Source of the DNA: JALYOC01 sp036675345
GTDB taxonomy: Bacteria; Myxococcota; Myxococcia; Myxococcales; Myxococcaceae
Assembly (NCBI GenBank): GCA_036675345.1
Contig: JAKFFE010000032.1
Coordinates: 186,001-250,000 of the forward strand
DNA: 64,000 nucleotides
Direction: 5' to 3'
Under the pieces are notes generated by a model. It worked only from the letters and a program-made list of their open reading frames with translations, was not told the origin of the DNA and made no database searches. The position numbers and the translations under genes were made by a program. Positions 41,965 through 49,337 of the stretch are shown piece after piece. The stretch's first letter is position 1. Each line of letters opens with the position of its first letter.

Positions 41965-42387
41965 TCAGGCGGCCAGGGCGCGGGTGACCCGGGCCAGCAG
42001 ATCGGCGGGGACCACCGGCTTGCGCAGCACCTCCACCACCTTCAGTTCCTGCTGGAGCAGCTTGAAGGTCGCGAAGTCCTTGAAGAAGGAGGAGAGGAAG
42101 ATCACCGGGGTGGTGCTGCCGCGGGCGCGCAGTTCCTTGATCAGATCCACGCCCAGCCCATCGGGGAGCAACCCGTCCACCACCACCAGATCCACCTTGC
42201 CCTCCGCCAGCAACCGCCGGGCGTCGGACAGCCGGGGGGCCTCCAGGATGTCGAAGCCCTGGTTGCTCATCGCAAAGCGCATCGCCGCCCGGGAGGCGCG
42301 GTCGTCCTCCACCAGCAGGACCCGGGCGCGGGTCGAGGGGGAGGCGGAAGCAGGAGGAGGAGGAACAAGGGCGGTCGCCTGGGCCAT
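41965..42387 (-). CDS. Single-domain response regulator
   Basis: From ATG 42387 the product has 140 residues: a short Pro/Ala-rich leader (about 20 residues) and one receiver domain. All key residues are present: acidic pair in LLVEDDR, phospho-Asp in LVVVDGLLPDG, Ser in FLSSF, and Lys in LRKPVV. There is no output domain, so it must act through protein contact or as a phosphate shuttle. It is transcribed with the hybrid kinase gene and divergently from the KaiC-like operon, which suggests one signalling circuit. Confidence 0.88.
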   Translation of the reverse strand: MAQATALVPPPPASASPSTRARVLLVEDDRASRAAMRFAMSNQGFDILEAPRLSDARRLLAEGKVDLVVVDGLLPDGLGVDLIKELRARGSTTPVIFLSSFFKDFATFKLLQQELKVVEVLRKPVVPADLLARVTRALAA

Positions 42388-42611
42388 GCCCCGGGTACAG
42401 CAAGCGGTGGGCCAGCCCCTTCCGCGAGGGGATTCGGGCGATCGGGTGGGTGTCCCCAGGGGGTCAGCCGGTGCTGGCGGGTGTCCGAAGACCCACCCGA
42501 TGAGCGCCTGCTCCCCCGCTCTCTGCCCATCACCGGACTGTCGACGAGCGGCGGCATCGACCTGGGAGAAACGACGTGGGCTAACGGGTTGTACATCGCA
42601 GGGGGACCACC
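42388..42611. promoter_or_regulatory. Divergent control region of the signalling island
   Basis: The 224 bases between the receiver gene and the small-protein/kaiC-like/kinase operon contain ATCGGGTGGGT (42442-42452) and its perfect inverted copy ACCCACCCGAT (42491-42501). A CCCC-A-GGGG mini-hairpin lies between them, and GGTGTCC occurs twice (42450-42456, 42480-42486). The location and symmetry suggest an operator or RNA structure that sets both transcripts. No small ORF is convincing here. Confidence 0.5.
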
Positions 42612-43025
42612 GTGAGAGAACCGAGCTCCGCGCAGCTGGAGCTGGCCAGGCGCTTGCTGGCGCATGAGAACGCCGCGGGCGACGGGTCCGCCGCGATTGC
42701 GGCCGGACGGGTCCTGGACAAGCTTCACGCCGAGCTCGATGCACTGCTGGGCGCCGCCGGCGTGCAGACCCTGCTGGTCCGCAGCGCCCAGTTGACCCAG
42801 GCGCGTTTCCCGTTCCTGGACGCCTCCTCGGTCGAAGATTCCAACAGTCTGCGGGAGTGTCTGCTGGCCCAGGGACCGACCGGGAACGCCGAGGCGGGGG
42901 CTGCCCTGTTCGGAACCTTCTTCCGGTTGATCACCACCTTCATTGGCGAGCGGCTGACGACCCAGTCGCTGCGCAACGCCTGGCCAACGATCGAAACGAT
43001 GGGTTCGAAGGAGAAGGACGAATGA
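42612..43025 (+). CDS. Small helical protein preceding a KaiC-like ATPase
   Basis: The product has 137 residues from GTG 42612, with GGGGGA six bases upstream. It is soluble and helical (AQLELARRLLAHENAAGDG, AALFGTFFRLITTFIGERL), with no recognised domain; it is not KaiB-like. Its TGA overlaps the ATG of the next gene (ATGA at 43022-43025), so it is made in coupling with the KaiC-like ATPase and is probably a partner or regulator of it. Confidence 0.72.
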   Translation: MREPSSAQLELARRLLAHENAAGDGSAAIAAGRVLDKLHAELDALLGAAGVQTLLVRSAQLTQARFPFLDASSVEDSNSLRECLLAQGPTGNAEAGAALFGTFFRLITTFIGERLTTQSLRNAWPTIETMGSKEKDE

Positions 43026-44509
43026 GCGACCACGTTCCGATTCGAAGACTGCCCACCGGGGTGCCGGGGCTGGACGAGGTGCTGGGGGGTGGGCTCCCCG
43101 AGTTCTCCCTCAACCTGATCGCCGGCGGCCCGGGCAGCGGGAAGACCACCCTGGCGCACCAGATCATGTTCGCCAACGCCACCCCCGAGCGGCGGGCGGT
43201 GTACTTCAACGTCATCGGCGAGCCCCCGATCAAGATGCTCCGGTATCAGCAGCAATACGGGTTCTTCGACGCCGCCAAGGTGGGCGATGGCTCGGTCCGC
43301 TTCATCCACCTCGGTCAGTTGGCAATGGAGGAAGGCGGGATCCAGAAGGTGCTCGAGGCGATCGTCGCCGAGGTGGAGCGCTCGGCGCCGGGGATCGTGG
43401 TGGTGGACTCCTTCCGGCCCCTGGTGAAGGGAGCGCTGGTCTCCTCGCCGGATGGGGAACACCAGGTGACCCACTTCATGCAGCGGCTGGCGCTGGCGTT
43501 GACCAGCTGCGAGGCCACCACCTTCCTGGTGGGGGAGTATGGGGAGGGCGAGCACGACAGCGCGGTCTTCACGGTGGCCGACGGGCTGCTCTGGCTCTAT
43601 CAAGCCGTGGATCGCAACTCGATCGTCCGCAAGCTTCAGGTGGTGAAGATGCGCGGCCAGGGGCAGATCCCCGGGCTGCACACCACCCGCATCTCGGACG
43701 GCGGCTACCAGGTCTTCCCTCGCCTGCTCAAGCCGGCGGAGCTGATCGCGGATCATCCCCTCCAGCGTCGCCTCTCCACCGGAGTGCCGGGCCTGGACCA
43801 GATGATGGGGGGAGGGATCCCCTCCGGCTATTCGGTGCTGCTGGCCGGCCCCTCCGGATCCGGAAAGACCGTGCTCTCCAACCAGTTCATCATCGAGGGA
43901 GCGGAGCGTGGGGAGAATGGGGTGGTGGCCATCTTCGAAAAGCGGCCCAGCGACTACCTGCAGACCACCCCGCGCGGTGAGGCGTTCGCCAAGCTGGTCA
44001 AGGAGAAGAAGCTGGAGGTCGTCTACCTCCGTCCGCTGGACCTGTCGCTGGATGAGACCTTGTTGGAGCTTCAGCAGGCGGTGAAGCGCGTGGGGGCCAC
44101 CCGGGCGGTGATCGACTCGCTGTCCGGACTGGAGCTGGCCCTGGCGCCCACCTTCCGGGAGGACTTCCGCGAATCGCTGTACCGGATGATGGGCGCGCTG
44201 ACCGGGCTGGGGGTGACCCTGATGGCGACGGTGGAGTTGGAGGACAACTACACCAACCTCCGCTTCAGCCCCCAGGGAGTGGCGTTCCTGACCGACGCGA
44301 TCGTCATCCAGCGCTACGTGGAGGTGAACGGCCGGTTCAAGCGCGCCCTGGCGGTGGTCAAGGTGCGCTCCAGCCAGCACAGCAAGGAGCTGTGTGAGTA
44401 CGAGATCTCCGAGCACGGAGGGATCGCGATTGGCGGGGTGCTCAGCGGGTATGAGGGCCTCCTCTCCGGAACGCCGCGGAACGGTCCCTGGCCCAAGAAG
44501 GGCGAATAA
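43022..44509 (+). CDS. KaiC-like double-domain RecA-fold ATPase
   Basis: The 495-residue protein has two KaiC/RecA domains. Each opens with the family entry motif (TGVPGLDEVLGGGLPE and TGVPGLDQMMGGGIPS) and Walker A (GGPGSGKTT, GPSGSGKTV); Walker B strands are GIVVVDSFRPL and RAVIDSLSGLE. In cyanobacterial KaiC paired glutamates follow Walker A; here the equivalent sites read VIGEPP and IFEKRP, so each keeps one Glu. KaiC-like ATPases outside cyanobacteria often pair with histidine kinases in signalling. The gene is coupled on both sides and sits between the small protein and the kinase. Circadian function is not implied; no kaiA or kaiB is present. Confidence 0.9.
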   Translation: MSDHVPIRRLPTGVPGLDEVLGGGLPEFSLNLIAGGPGSGKTTLAHQIMFANATPERRAVYFNVIGEPPIKMLRYQQQYGFFDAAKVGDGSVRFIHLGQLAMEEGGIQKVLEAIVAEVERSAPGIVVVDSFRPLVKGALVSSPDGEHQVTHFMQRLALALTSCEATTFLVGEYGEGEHDSAVFTVADGLLWLYQAVDRNSIVRKLQVVKMRGQGQIPGLHTTRISDGGYQVFPRLLKPAELIADHPLQRRLSTGVPGLDQMMGGGIPSGYSVLLAGPSGSGKTVLSNQFIIEGAERGENGVVAIFEKRPSDYLQTTPRGEAFAKLVKEKKLEVVYLRPLDLSLDETLLELQQAVKRVGATRAVIDSLSGLELALAPTFREDFRESLYRMMGALTGLGVTLMATVELEDNYTNLRFSPQGVAFLTDAIVIQRYVEVNGRFKRALAVVKVRSSQHSKELCEYEISEHGGIAIGGVLSGYEGLLSGTPRNGPWPKKGE

Positions 44510-45813
44510 TGGCCAAGCAGATCATCACCCTGGAGTTGGAGGAAGGGACGGTCCGGGGGCTGGCCCTGCTGGGTCCGCCGGTGGAGGTGCTGGAGCAGTT
44601 GGCCACTGCCGCCGCCGAGGGGCGCCGGCGCCCTGCCCACCCGAGGCGGGACCAGACCGACCAGAGCATCAAGGCGGAGCGGAAGTCCTCGGACGATACG
44701 GAAACCGGGCTGCACACCGTCGCGGAGGAGATCGCCGACGAGGTGGTGCGAAGCTCCCGCGCGCGGGCCGACCAGATCTTGAAGACCGCCCGGGACAACG
44801 TCGACCACCAGCGCAGCCTGGGCGAGTCAGCCGGCATCGGGGCCACCGATCGCCGCGCCCGGGAGGACACCCGACTGGAGGGCGAACGGTTCAACGCGGA
44901 TGCCGCGTTGGAAGGAGAGCGCCAGCAGCGGAGGGCCCTTCGGGCCGGGGTGCTGGGCGTGGAGCGCAGTGCCGCCGACAAGGTCCTGACCGGGGAGCGG
45001 AGCGAGGCGGACTCGATCCTGGTCGACCTGCGGGAGGCGAACGAGCAGATGGTCGGCGCCACCCTCCGGGCGCACGATCTGACCGAGGAGGCGCAGCTGG
45101 CCCGGAGCCACGCGGAGCAGAGCGAGCGGGAGCTGCGCAAGGTCGCGGAGTTCCGGGAGCTGTTCATTGGCATCCTGGGTCACGATCTGCGCAACCCGGT
45201 CTCGGCGATCAGCATGGCCGCCGGCCTGTTGTTGCGGCGAGGCCACCTGGGAGCCCAGGACGCGGAGACTGCAGCGCGGATCATCCGCAGCAGTCAACGG
45301 ATGAGCCGGATGATCACCCAGCTGCTGGATCTCACCCGCGCGCGCCTGGGCGGAGGCATGCCGATCGCGCCCAAGCCGACCGACCTGCGCGATGTCTGTC
45401 GCAATGTGGTCGAAGAGTTCGAGGCCGCCATCGAGCTGACGGTGGAGGGCGAGGTGGCCGGCAGTTGGGACCAGGACCGGCTGGAGGAGGTGCTCTCCAA
45501 CCTGGTGGGGAACGCCATCGAGCACGCCGAGCCGGATTCGGTGGTCCGCGTCCACGCAGCGGAGGAGCAAGAGGAGGTGGTGGTCCGGGTCAGCAACCAG
45601 GGAGACACCATTCCTCCGGAGCTGCTCCCCTTCATCTTCGAGCCCTTCCGGGGGGCGAAGAAGAAGCAGCCCTCCCAGACCGAGAACCTGGGACTGGGTC
45701 TCTACATCGCCCAGCAGATCGTTCGCGCCCATGGCGGGAAGTTGGAGGCCAGCTCCGCGGACGGACGGACGGAGTTCGTGATCCGCCTCCCCCGCGCCTC
45801 GGTGCCCGCCTAG
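44509..45813 (+). CDS. Soluble histidine kinase with coiled-coil input region
   Basis: The 434-residue protein starts one base inside the kaiC-like stop codon (TAATG). Residues 1-25 are a short beta segment; about 50-215 are highly charged helices with repeated A/D-ER units (RFNADAALEGERQQR), likely a long coiled coil. HisKA has GHDLRNPVSAISM with phospho-His near 224, and HATPase_c has LSNLVGNAIEHA and NLGLGLYIAQQIV. There is no membrane segment or known sensor domain. Coupling to the KaiC-like ATPase suggests that ATPase state is the input, in the way SasA reads KaiC. Its response regulator is not adjacent unless it is the divergent lone receiver. Confidence 0.9.
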   Translation: MAKQIITLELEEGTVRGLALLGPPVEVLEQLATAAAEGRRRPAHPRRDQTDQSIKAERKSSDDTETGLHTVAEEIADEVVRSSRARADQILKTARDNVDHQRSLGESAGIGATDRRAREDTRLEGERFNADAALEGERQQRRALRAGVLGVERSAADKVLTGERSEADSILVDLREANEQMVGATLRAHDLTEEAQLARSHAEQSERELRKVAEFRELFIGILGHDLRNPVSAISMAAGLLLRRGHLGAQDAETAARIIRSSQRMSRMITQLLDLTRARLGGGMPIAPKPTDLRDVCRNVVEEFEAAIELTVEGEVAGSWDQDRLEEVLSNLVGNAIEHAEPDSVVRVHAAEEQEEVVVRVSNQGDTIPPELLPFIFEPFRGAKKKQPSQTENLGLGLYIAQQIVRAHGGKLEASSADGRTEFVIRLPRASVPA

Positions 45814-45817
45814 CCTC

Positions 45818-47404
45818 CTACAGCCAGGACTCCGTCCGTGGCCCCAGCACCCGTTCGGCGGCGGCCACCCCCTGGTGGTTGGCGTCCTCGAAGATCGCCA
45901 CCCCGGAGAGATCGCTGTGGGCCAGCTGCAGCCGCGGATGGGGGGATGGCGCGCGCCGCTCCGGTCCCCAGATGAAACCGGGGGTGGGCCGGATCATCGC
46001 GTGGCCCCAGCGCCAGATCTCCAGCCGGGTGGCGGCCAGCTCCGGGTGGCCCCGGCGCAGGTCGGACATCACCAGTTGCTCCCACTCCGGATAGCCCAGG
46101 GAGAGGGCGCGGCTTCGCTCCGCCCCCACCTCCCCGCCGGCCATCGGGTAGTACCAGGTGAGGACCGTAGGCCCGCTGTCGTCGGCGCGGGTCGCCTGGT
46201 GGGTGGCCACCACGTAGCCCAGGCTGTCGCTCTCGTAGAAGACGTTGTCCCAGGCCAGCGGGAACCCCCGGGAGCGCGGCGGCCGGGAGAGGTGGAGGTT
46301 GGCCACCACCCACGGGGAGTAGGTGAAGGCGGTGGACGCCGGCAGCCCCGGCACCAGCCGGGAGGCCACGAAGCGCGGCACGGCCAGGATCACCTGACGG
46401 GCGCGGAAGCCCACCGGAGCGCCTCCTTGCCAGGCGTGGACGGTGACCGAGTCCGGCCCCGGTTCGATTGCATGGACCAGCACCGAGGGGGAGAGGCGGC
46501 CGCGTCCCACCGCCTGGGCCAGGTGGCGCACCAGCCGGCCATTTCCCTCCGGCCAGGAGAGGAACCCTTCGCTGCGCCTCCCCTTCCCGTCCTGACGGGA
46601 GGCGAAGTACCAGATCCCCGCCCAGGCGGAGACGTGGGCCGCGCGGGCGCCAAAGTCGTCGCGGCACGCGTAGTCCACCAGCCAGCGCAGCCGCTCGCTG
46701 TGCAGCTGCTCCTGCTCCAGCCACTGGGCCATCGACAGCCGATCCAGCGCGGTCCACTCCGCGTCGTCGCTGGAGGTGGCGGCGGGGACGGCGAAGGCCC
46801 GACGGCCCTGGGAATCACGGGCGGCGGCGAACCCGGCCATCCGCTCCTCGAACCGGGACAGCTGGGCCAGATCCTCGGCGCTGGCGCCGGCGTGCAGGTA
46901 CAGCCCCTCGTACCAGCGGCCCCGGTAGAAGAGCCGCTCCTCGGGGGTGCGGATCAGCGCCTCCTCCGCGATCACCGGGGCGCCGTGTTCGTCTGGCTGG
47001 GACCACAGGCCCATCTCCCCCAGCAACCGCGGCACCGGGCCCCGGGTGGTCAGCGGCGCGGGGAGGTAGTGGGCCCCCCAGGGATAGGCGGTCACCTCCG
47101 AGGCGCCGGCGCGGGAGGTCCCCCCCTCCGCCTGATCCAGCTCCAGGATCTGGAAGTCGTTCACCCCCGCCGCGGCCAGCCGCCAGCCGGCAGAGAGTCC
47201 GGACACCCCCGCCCCCACGATCAGCACCTCCAGCTCCCGGAAGGTGGAGGCGCGGGGGAGCGGCGGCCCCCGCAGCCGGTGGCCCAGCTCCAGGGCGCGA
47301 TCAACGATCTCTCCGGGGACCGGCCCCGCGCGGGGCGTGCGCCGGCAGGCGGAGGCGGCCACCGTGGCGCCCAGAAAGGCGGTGAGCAGCTCGCGGCGGT
47401 TCAT
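45818..47404 (-). CDS. Tat-exported FAD-dependent amine-oxidase-type oxidoreductase
   Basis: The 528-residue protein begins MNRRELLTAFLGATVAASAC, a twin-arginine-like leader with a lipobox. The FAD-binding motif LIVGAGVSGLSAGWRLAAAG lies near residues 61-80, with GGTSRAG beyond it. The overall pattern (NAD(P)-binding_8/amino_oxidase type) resembles protoporphyrinogen-oxidase and polyamine-oxidase-like flavoproteins. It is the last gene of the polyamine-linked operon, eight bases after the spermidine-synthase-like gene, so an amine substrate outside the cytoplasm is a reasonable guess, but not shown. It meets the convergent kinase gene with four bases between stops. Confidence 0.8.
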   Translation of the reverse strand: MNRRELLTAFLGATVAASACRRTPRAGPVPGEIVDRALELGHRLRGPPLPRASTFRELEVLIVGAGVSGLSAGWRLAAAGVNDFQILELDQAEGGTSRAGASEVTAYPWGAHYLPAPLTTRGPVPRLLGEMGLWSQPDEHGAPVIAEEALIRTPEERLFYRGRWYEGLYLHAGASAEDLAQLSRFEERMAGFAAARDSQGRRAFAVPAATSSDDAEWTALDRLSMAQWLEQEQLHSERLRWLVDYACRDDFGARAAHVSAWAGIWYFASRQDGKGRRSEGFLSWPEGNGRLVRHLAQAVGRGRLSPSVLVHAIEPGPDSVTVHAWQGGAPVGFRARQVILAVPRFVASRLVPGLPASTAFTYSPWVVANLHLSRPPRSRGFPLAWDNVFYESDSLGYVVATHQATRADDSGPTVLTWYYPMAGGEVGAERSRALSLGYPEWEQLVMSDLRRGHPELAATRLEIWRWGHAMIRPTPGFIWGPERRAPSPHPRLQLAHSDLSGVAIFEDANHQGVAAAERVLGPRTESWL

Positions 47405-47411
47405 CCGACGC

Positions 47412-48956
47412 TCAGTTCCACCGGGCCCACTCGTGCTCGTAGTAGCCGACCAGCACCTGGTTGTTGAGCCGGTTCACCTCGGCGGGCAGCGGGCCCATGT
47501 CCGGGGGAAAGACGCTCATCCCGGCCAAGGTGGCGTGGTCCAGGAAGCGCAGCCCCTCGGGGAGCGGGCGCCGGGCTTGCAGCGGCGCGGGCGAGGCCAG
47601 CACGAAGCCCCACTCCCCGAAGCTGGGGACCAGCGCGTGGTACGGCTGGGTCTGGAACCCGGAGGCCCGCAGGGTGCCGTCGATGCACCAGAAGGACTGG
47701 CGGGCGAACAGCGGGGAGGTGCTCTGGATCGAGGCCACCGCGTCGGGCGCCAGTCCCTGCTTGAGCAGCGCGTAGAAGCGGGTGGTGTACAGCTTGCCCA
47801 AGGAGAAGTTGTTGGGGTCCGGGAAGTCCACGATCGCCACGTCGAAGCGGCGCTGGGTCTCCTCCGCCAGGAACCTCATCGCGTCGTCGTTGATCACCCG
47901 CACCCGGGGATCGTCCAGCGCGTGCCCGTTGAGGTCGGCCAGCTCCCGGTAGTCGGCGGCCAGGTCGGTGATCGCCGGATCCAGATCCACCAGGGTCACC
48001 GACTTCACCTCCGGGTAGCGCAACACCTCGCGGACCGCCAGCCCATCTCCCCCGCCCAGGATCAGCACGTGTTCGATCCGGGGGGCGGAGGTCATCGCCG
48101 GGTGCACCAGCGCCTCGTGGTAGCGGTACTCGTCCAGGCTGTTGAACTGCAGGTTGGCGTTGAGGAACAGCGAGAAGCCCCGCTTGCCCCGGGTGACTAC
48201 CACCCGCTGGTAGGGCGAGGAGCGGGCGTGGACCACCTCCTCCGGGTAGATCTGCTGTTCGTACAGCTGGGTGAAGCGGTCTCCGTAGAGGAAGGCGGCG
48301 ATCAACAGGCCGCACACCGCCACCGCCCGGATCCGCAGGCCGCGAACGTTGCCCAGCACCGGCGCCAGCAGCCAGGTGCTCCACAGCCCCACCGCCGCGT
48401 TGAGCAGGCCGAACAGCAGCGAGGTCCGCACCAGCCCCAGCCGGGGCACCAGGATGATCGGGAACAGCAGCGAGGCGGCCAGCGCGCCGATGTAATCGAA
48501 GGTCAGGACCTGGGAGACCAGATCCTTGAACCGCAGCTGGTCCTGGAGGATCCGCAGCAGCAGCGGGATCTCCAGCCCCACCAGGGTCCCGGCGGCCACA
48601 ACCAGGGTGTAGAGGGCGATCCGGAACAGGTCGGTGGCGCCGAAGCACAGGAACAGCGCCGGGGCGGACAGCCCTCCCACCAGCGCCACCGCCAGCTCGA
48701 TCTGCACGAAGCGCTGGGCCACCCCCCGCTCGATGAACCGGGAGAGGTAGGAGCCGATCCCCATCGAGAACAGGTAGACCCCGATCACGGTGGAGAACTG
48801 GGTGACCGAGTCCCCCAGCAGGTAGCTGGCCAGGGTGCCGGCCACCAGCTCGTAGACCAGCCCGCAGGTGGCGATCACCAGCACGGTGACGAACAGCAAC
48901 GACTTGTTGAGCGGGGAGGACTCCCCCTCCCCGGTGGCGGCGACGGGCTGGCTCAC
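47412..48956 (-). CDS. Membrane-anchored spermidine-synthase-like enzyme
   Basis: The 514-residue protein has seven hydrophobic segments in residues about 20-235 and then an aminopropyltransferase-type Rossmann domain. The SAM/dcSAM-binding motif LILGGGDGLAVREVL and the acidic VDLDPAI follow family spacing, and DFPDPNNFSLGKLYT occupies the catalytic Asp loop (D-x-x-D-P). Such enzymes transfer aminopropyl groups from decarboxylated SAM to putrescine or another amine. The fused membrane half suggests action on a membrane-near acceptor. The decarboxylated SAM donor would come from the speH product encoded in the same operon. The gene starts four bases after the DUF350 stop. Confidence 0.9.
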   Translation of the reverse strand: MSQPVAATGEGESSPLNKSLLFVTVLVIATCGLVYELVAGTLASYLLGDSVTQFSTVIGVYLFSMGIGSYLSRFIERGVAQRFVQIELAVALVGGLSAPALFLCFGATDLFRIALYTLVVAAGTLVGLEIPLLLRILQDQLRFKDLVSQVLTFDYIGALAASLLFPIILVPRLGLVRTSLLFGLLNAAVGLWSTWLLAPVLGNVRGLRIRAVAVCGLLIAAFLYGDRFTQLYEQQIYPEEVVHARSSPYQRVVVTRGKRGFSLFLNANLQFNSLDEYRYHEALVHPAMTSAPRIEHVLILGGGDGLAVREVLRYPEVKSVTLVDLDPAITDLAADYRELADLNGHALDDPRVRVINDDAMRFLAEETQRRFDVAIVDFPDPNNFSLGKLYTTRFYALLKQGLAPDAVASIQSTSPLFARQSFWCIDGTLRASGFQTQPYHALVPSFGEWGFVLASPAPLQARRPLPEGLRFLDHATLAGMSVFPPDMGPLPAEVNRLNNQVLVGYYEHEWARWN

Positions 48957-48960
48957 GACC

Positions 48961-49176
48961 TCAACCGTGGATCGCCGCGGCGACGATCAACGCCAGCCCC
49001 AGGATGAAGGAGCCGATCACGATCGCCAACGCGGTGTTCTGGTCGTGCTCGATCTCCTTGTGAACGTCGAAGGGGAAGATCTTCCGGATCACGTAGAAGC
49101 CGGCCACGAACACCGCCAGCCCAATGCCGGAGTACAGCACCGATCCCACCACGCCCTTGATCAGCTGTTCGGTCAT
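48961..49176 (-). CDS. DUF350 (YjfL-like) small membrane protein
   Basis: From ATG 49176 the product has 71 residues: two membrane helices (VLYSGIGLAVFVAGFYVI and ALAIVIGSFILGLALIVAAA) joined by a charged loop (RKIFPFDVHKEIEHDQ). This matches a single DUF350 unit. E. coli YjfL is a two-unit relative, encoded beside a PspA paralogue and a glutathionylspermidine-synthase-like gene. The start shares bases with the stop of the 53-residue gene (TGATG). Role unknown; association with polyamine genes recurs in the family. Confidence 0.85.
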   Translation of the reverse strand: MTEQLIKGVVGSVLYSGIGLAVFVAGFYVIRKIFPFDVHKEIEHDQNTALAIVIGSFILGLALIVAAAIHG

Positions 49177-49337
49177 CACTTCCCTCCCTGATAGCCCGAG
49201 TGCCACAGCAGCAGGGATCCCGGACGCGACCGATACTCCTCCGGAACCCTGCCCCGCGCCTCGCTGCTGAATGGTTCGTAGCCGGTCAGTGCCTGGGCCA
49301 GATAGGCCAGCACGATCAGCGCCCCTGCGTACTTCAT
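49176..49337 (-). CDS. Short exported protein in the polyamine-linked operon
   Basis: A 53-codon frame starts at ATG 49337, inside the DUF4178 gene's stop (ATGA), and ends at TGA 49178-49176, overlapping the DUF350 ATG. The N-terminus is a signal-peptide-like hydrophobic run (MKYAGALIVLAYLAQALTGY); the C-terminus (PEEYRSRPGSLLLWHSGYQGGK) is rich in Tyr, Trp, Gly and Arg. The overlaps on both sides are strong evidence that it is a real gene. I believe similar short proteins with a W-H-x-G-Y-x-G-G-K end occur in related operons, but this is from memory. Confidence 0.7.
   Translation of the reverse strand: MKYAGALIVLAYLAQALTGYEPFSSEARGRVPEEYRSRPGSLLLWHSGYQGGK

Noticed and set aside
42612..43025. 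KaiB homologue upstream of the KaiC-like gene
   Set aside because: The 137-residue protein is helical and lacks the thioredoxin-like beta pattern of KaiB.
43022..44509. True circadian KaiC
   Set aside because: No kaiA or kaiB, altered catalytic glutamate pairs and a different partner set; called KaiC-like only.
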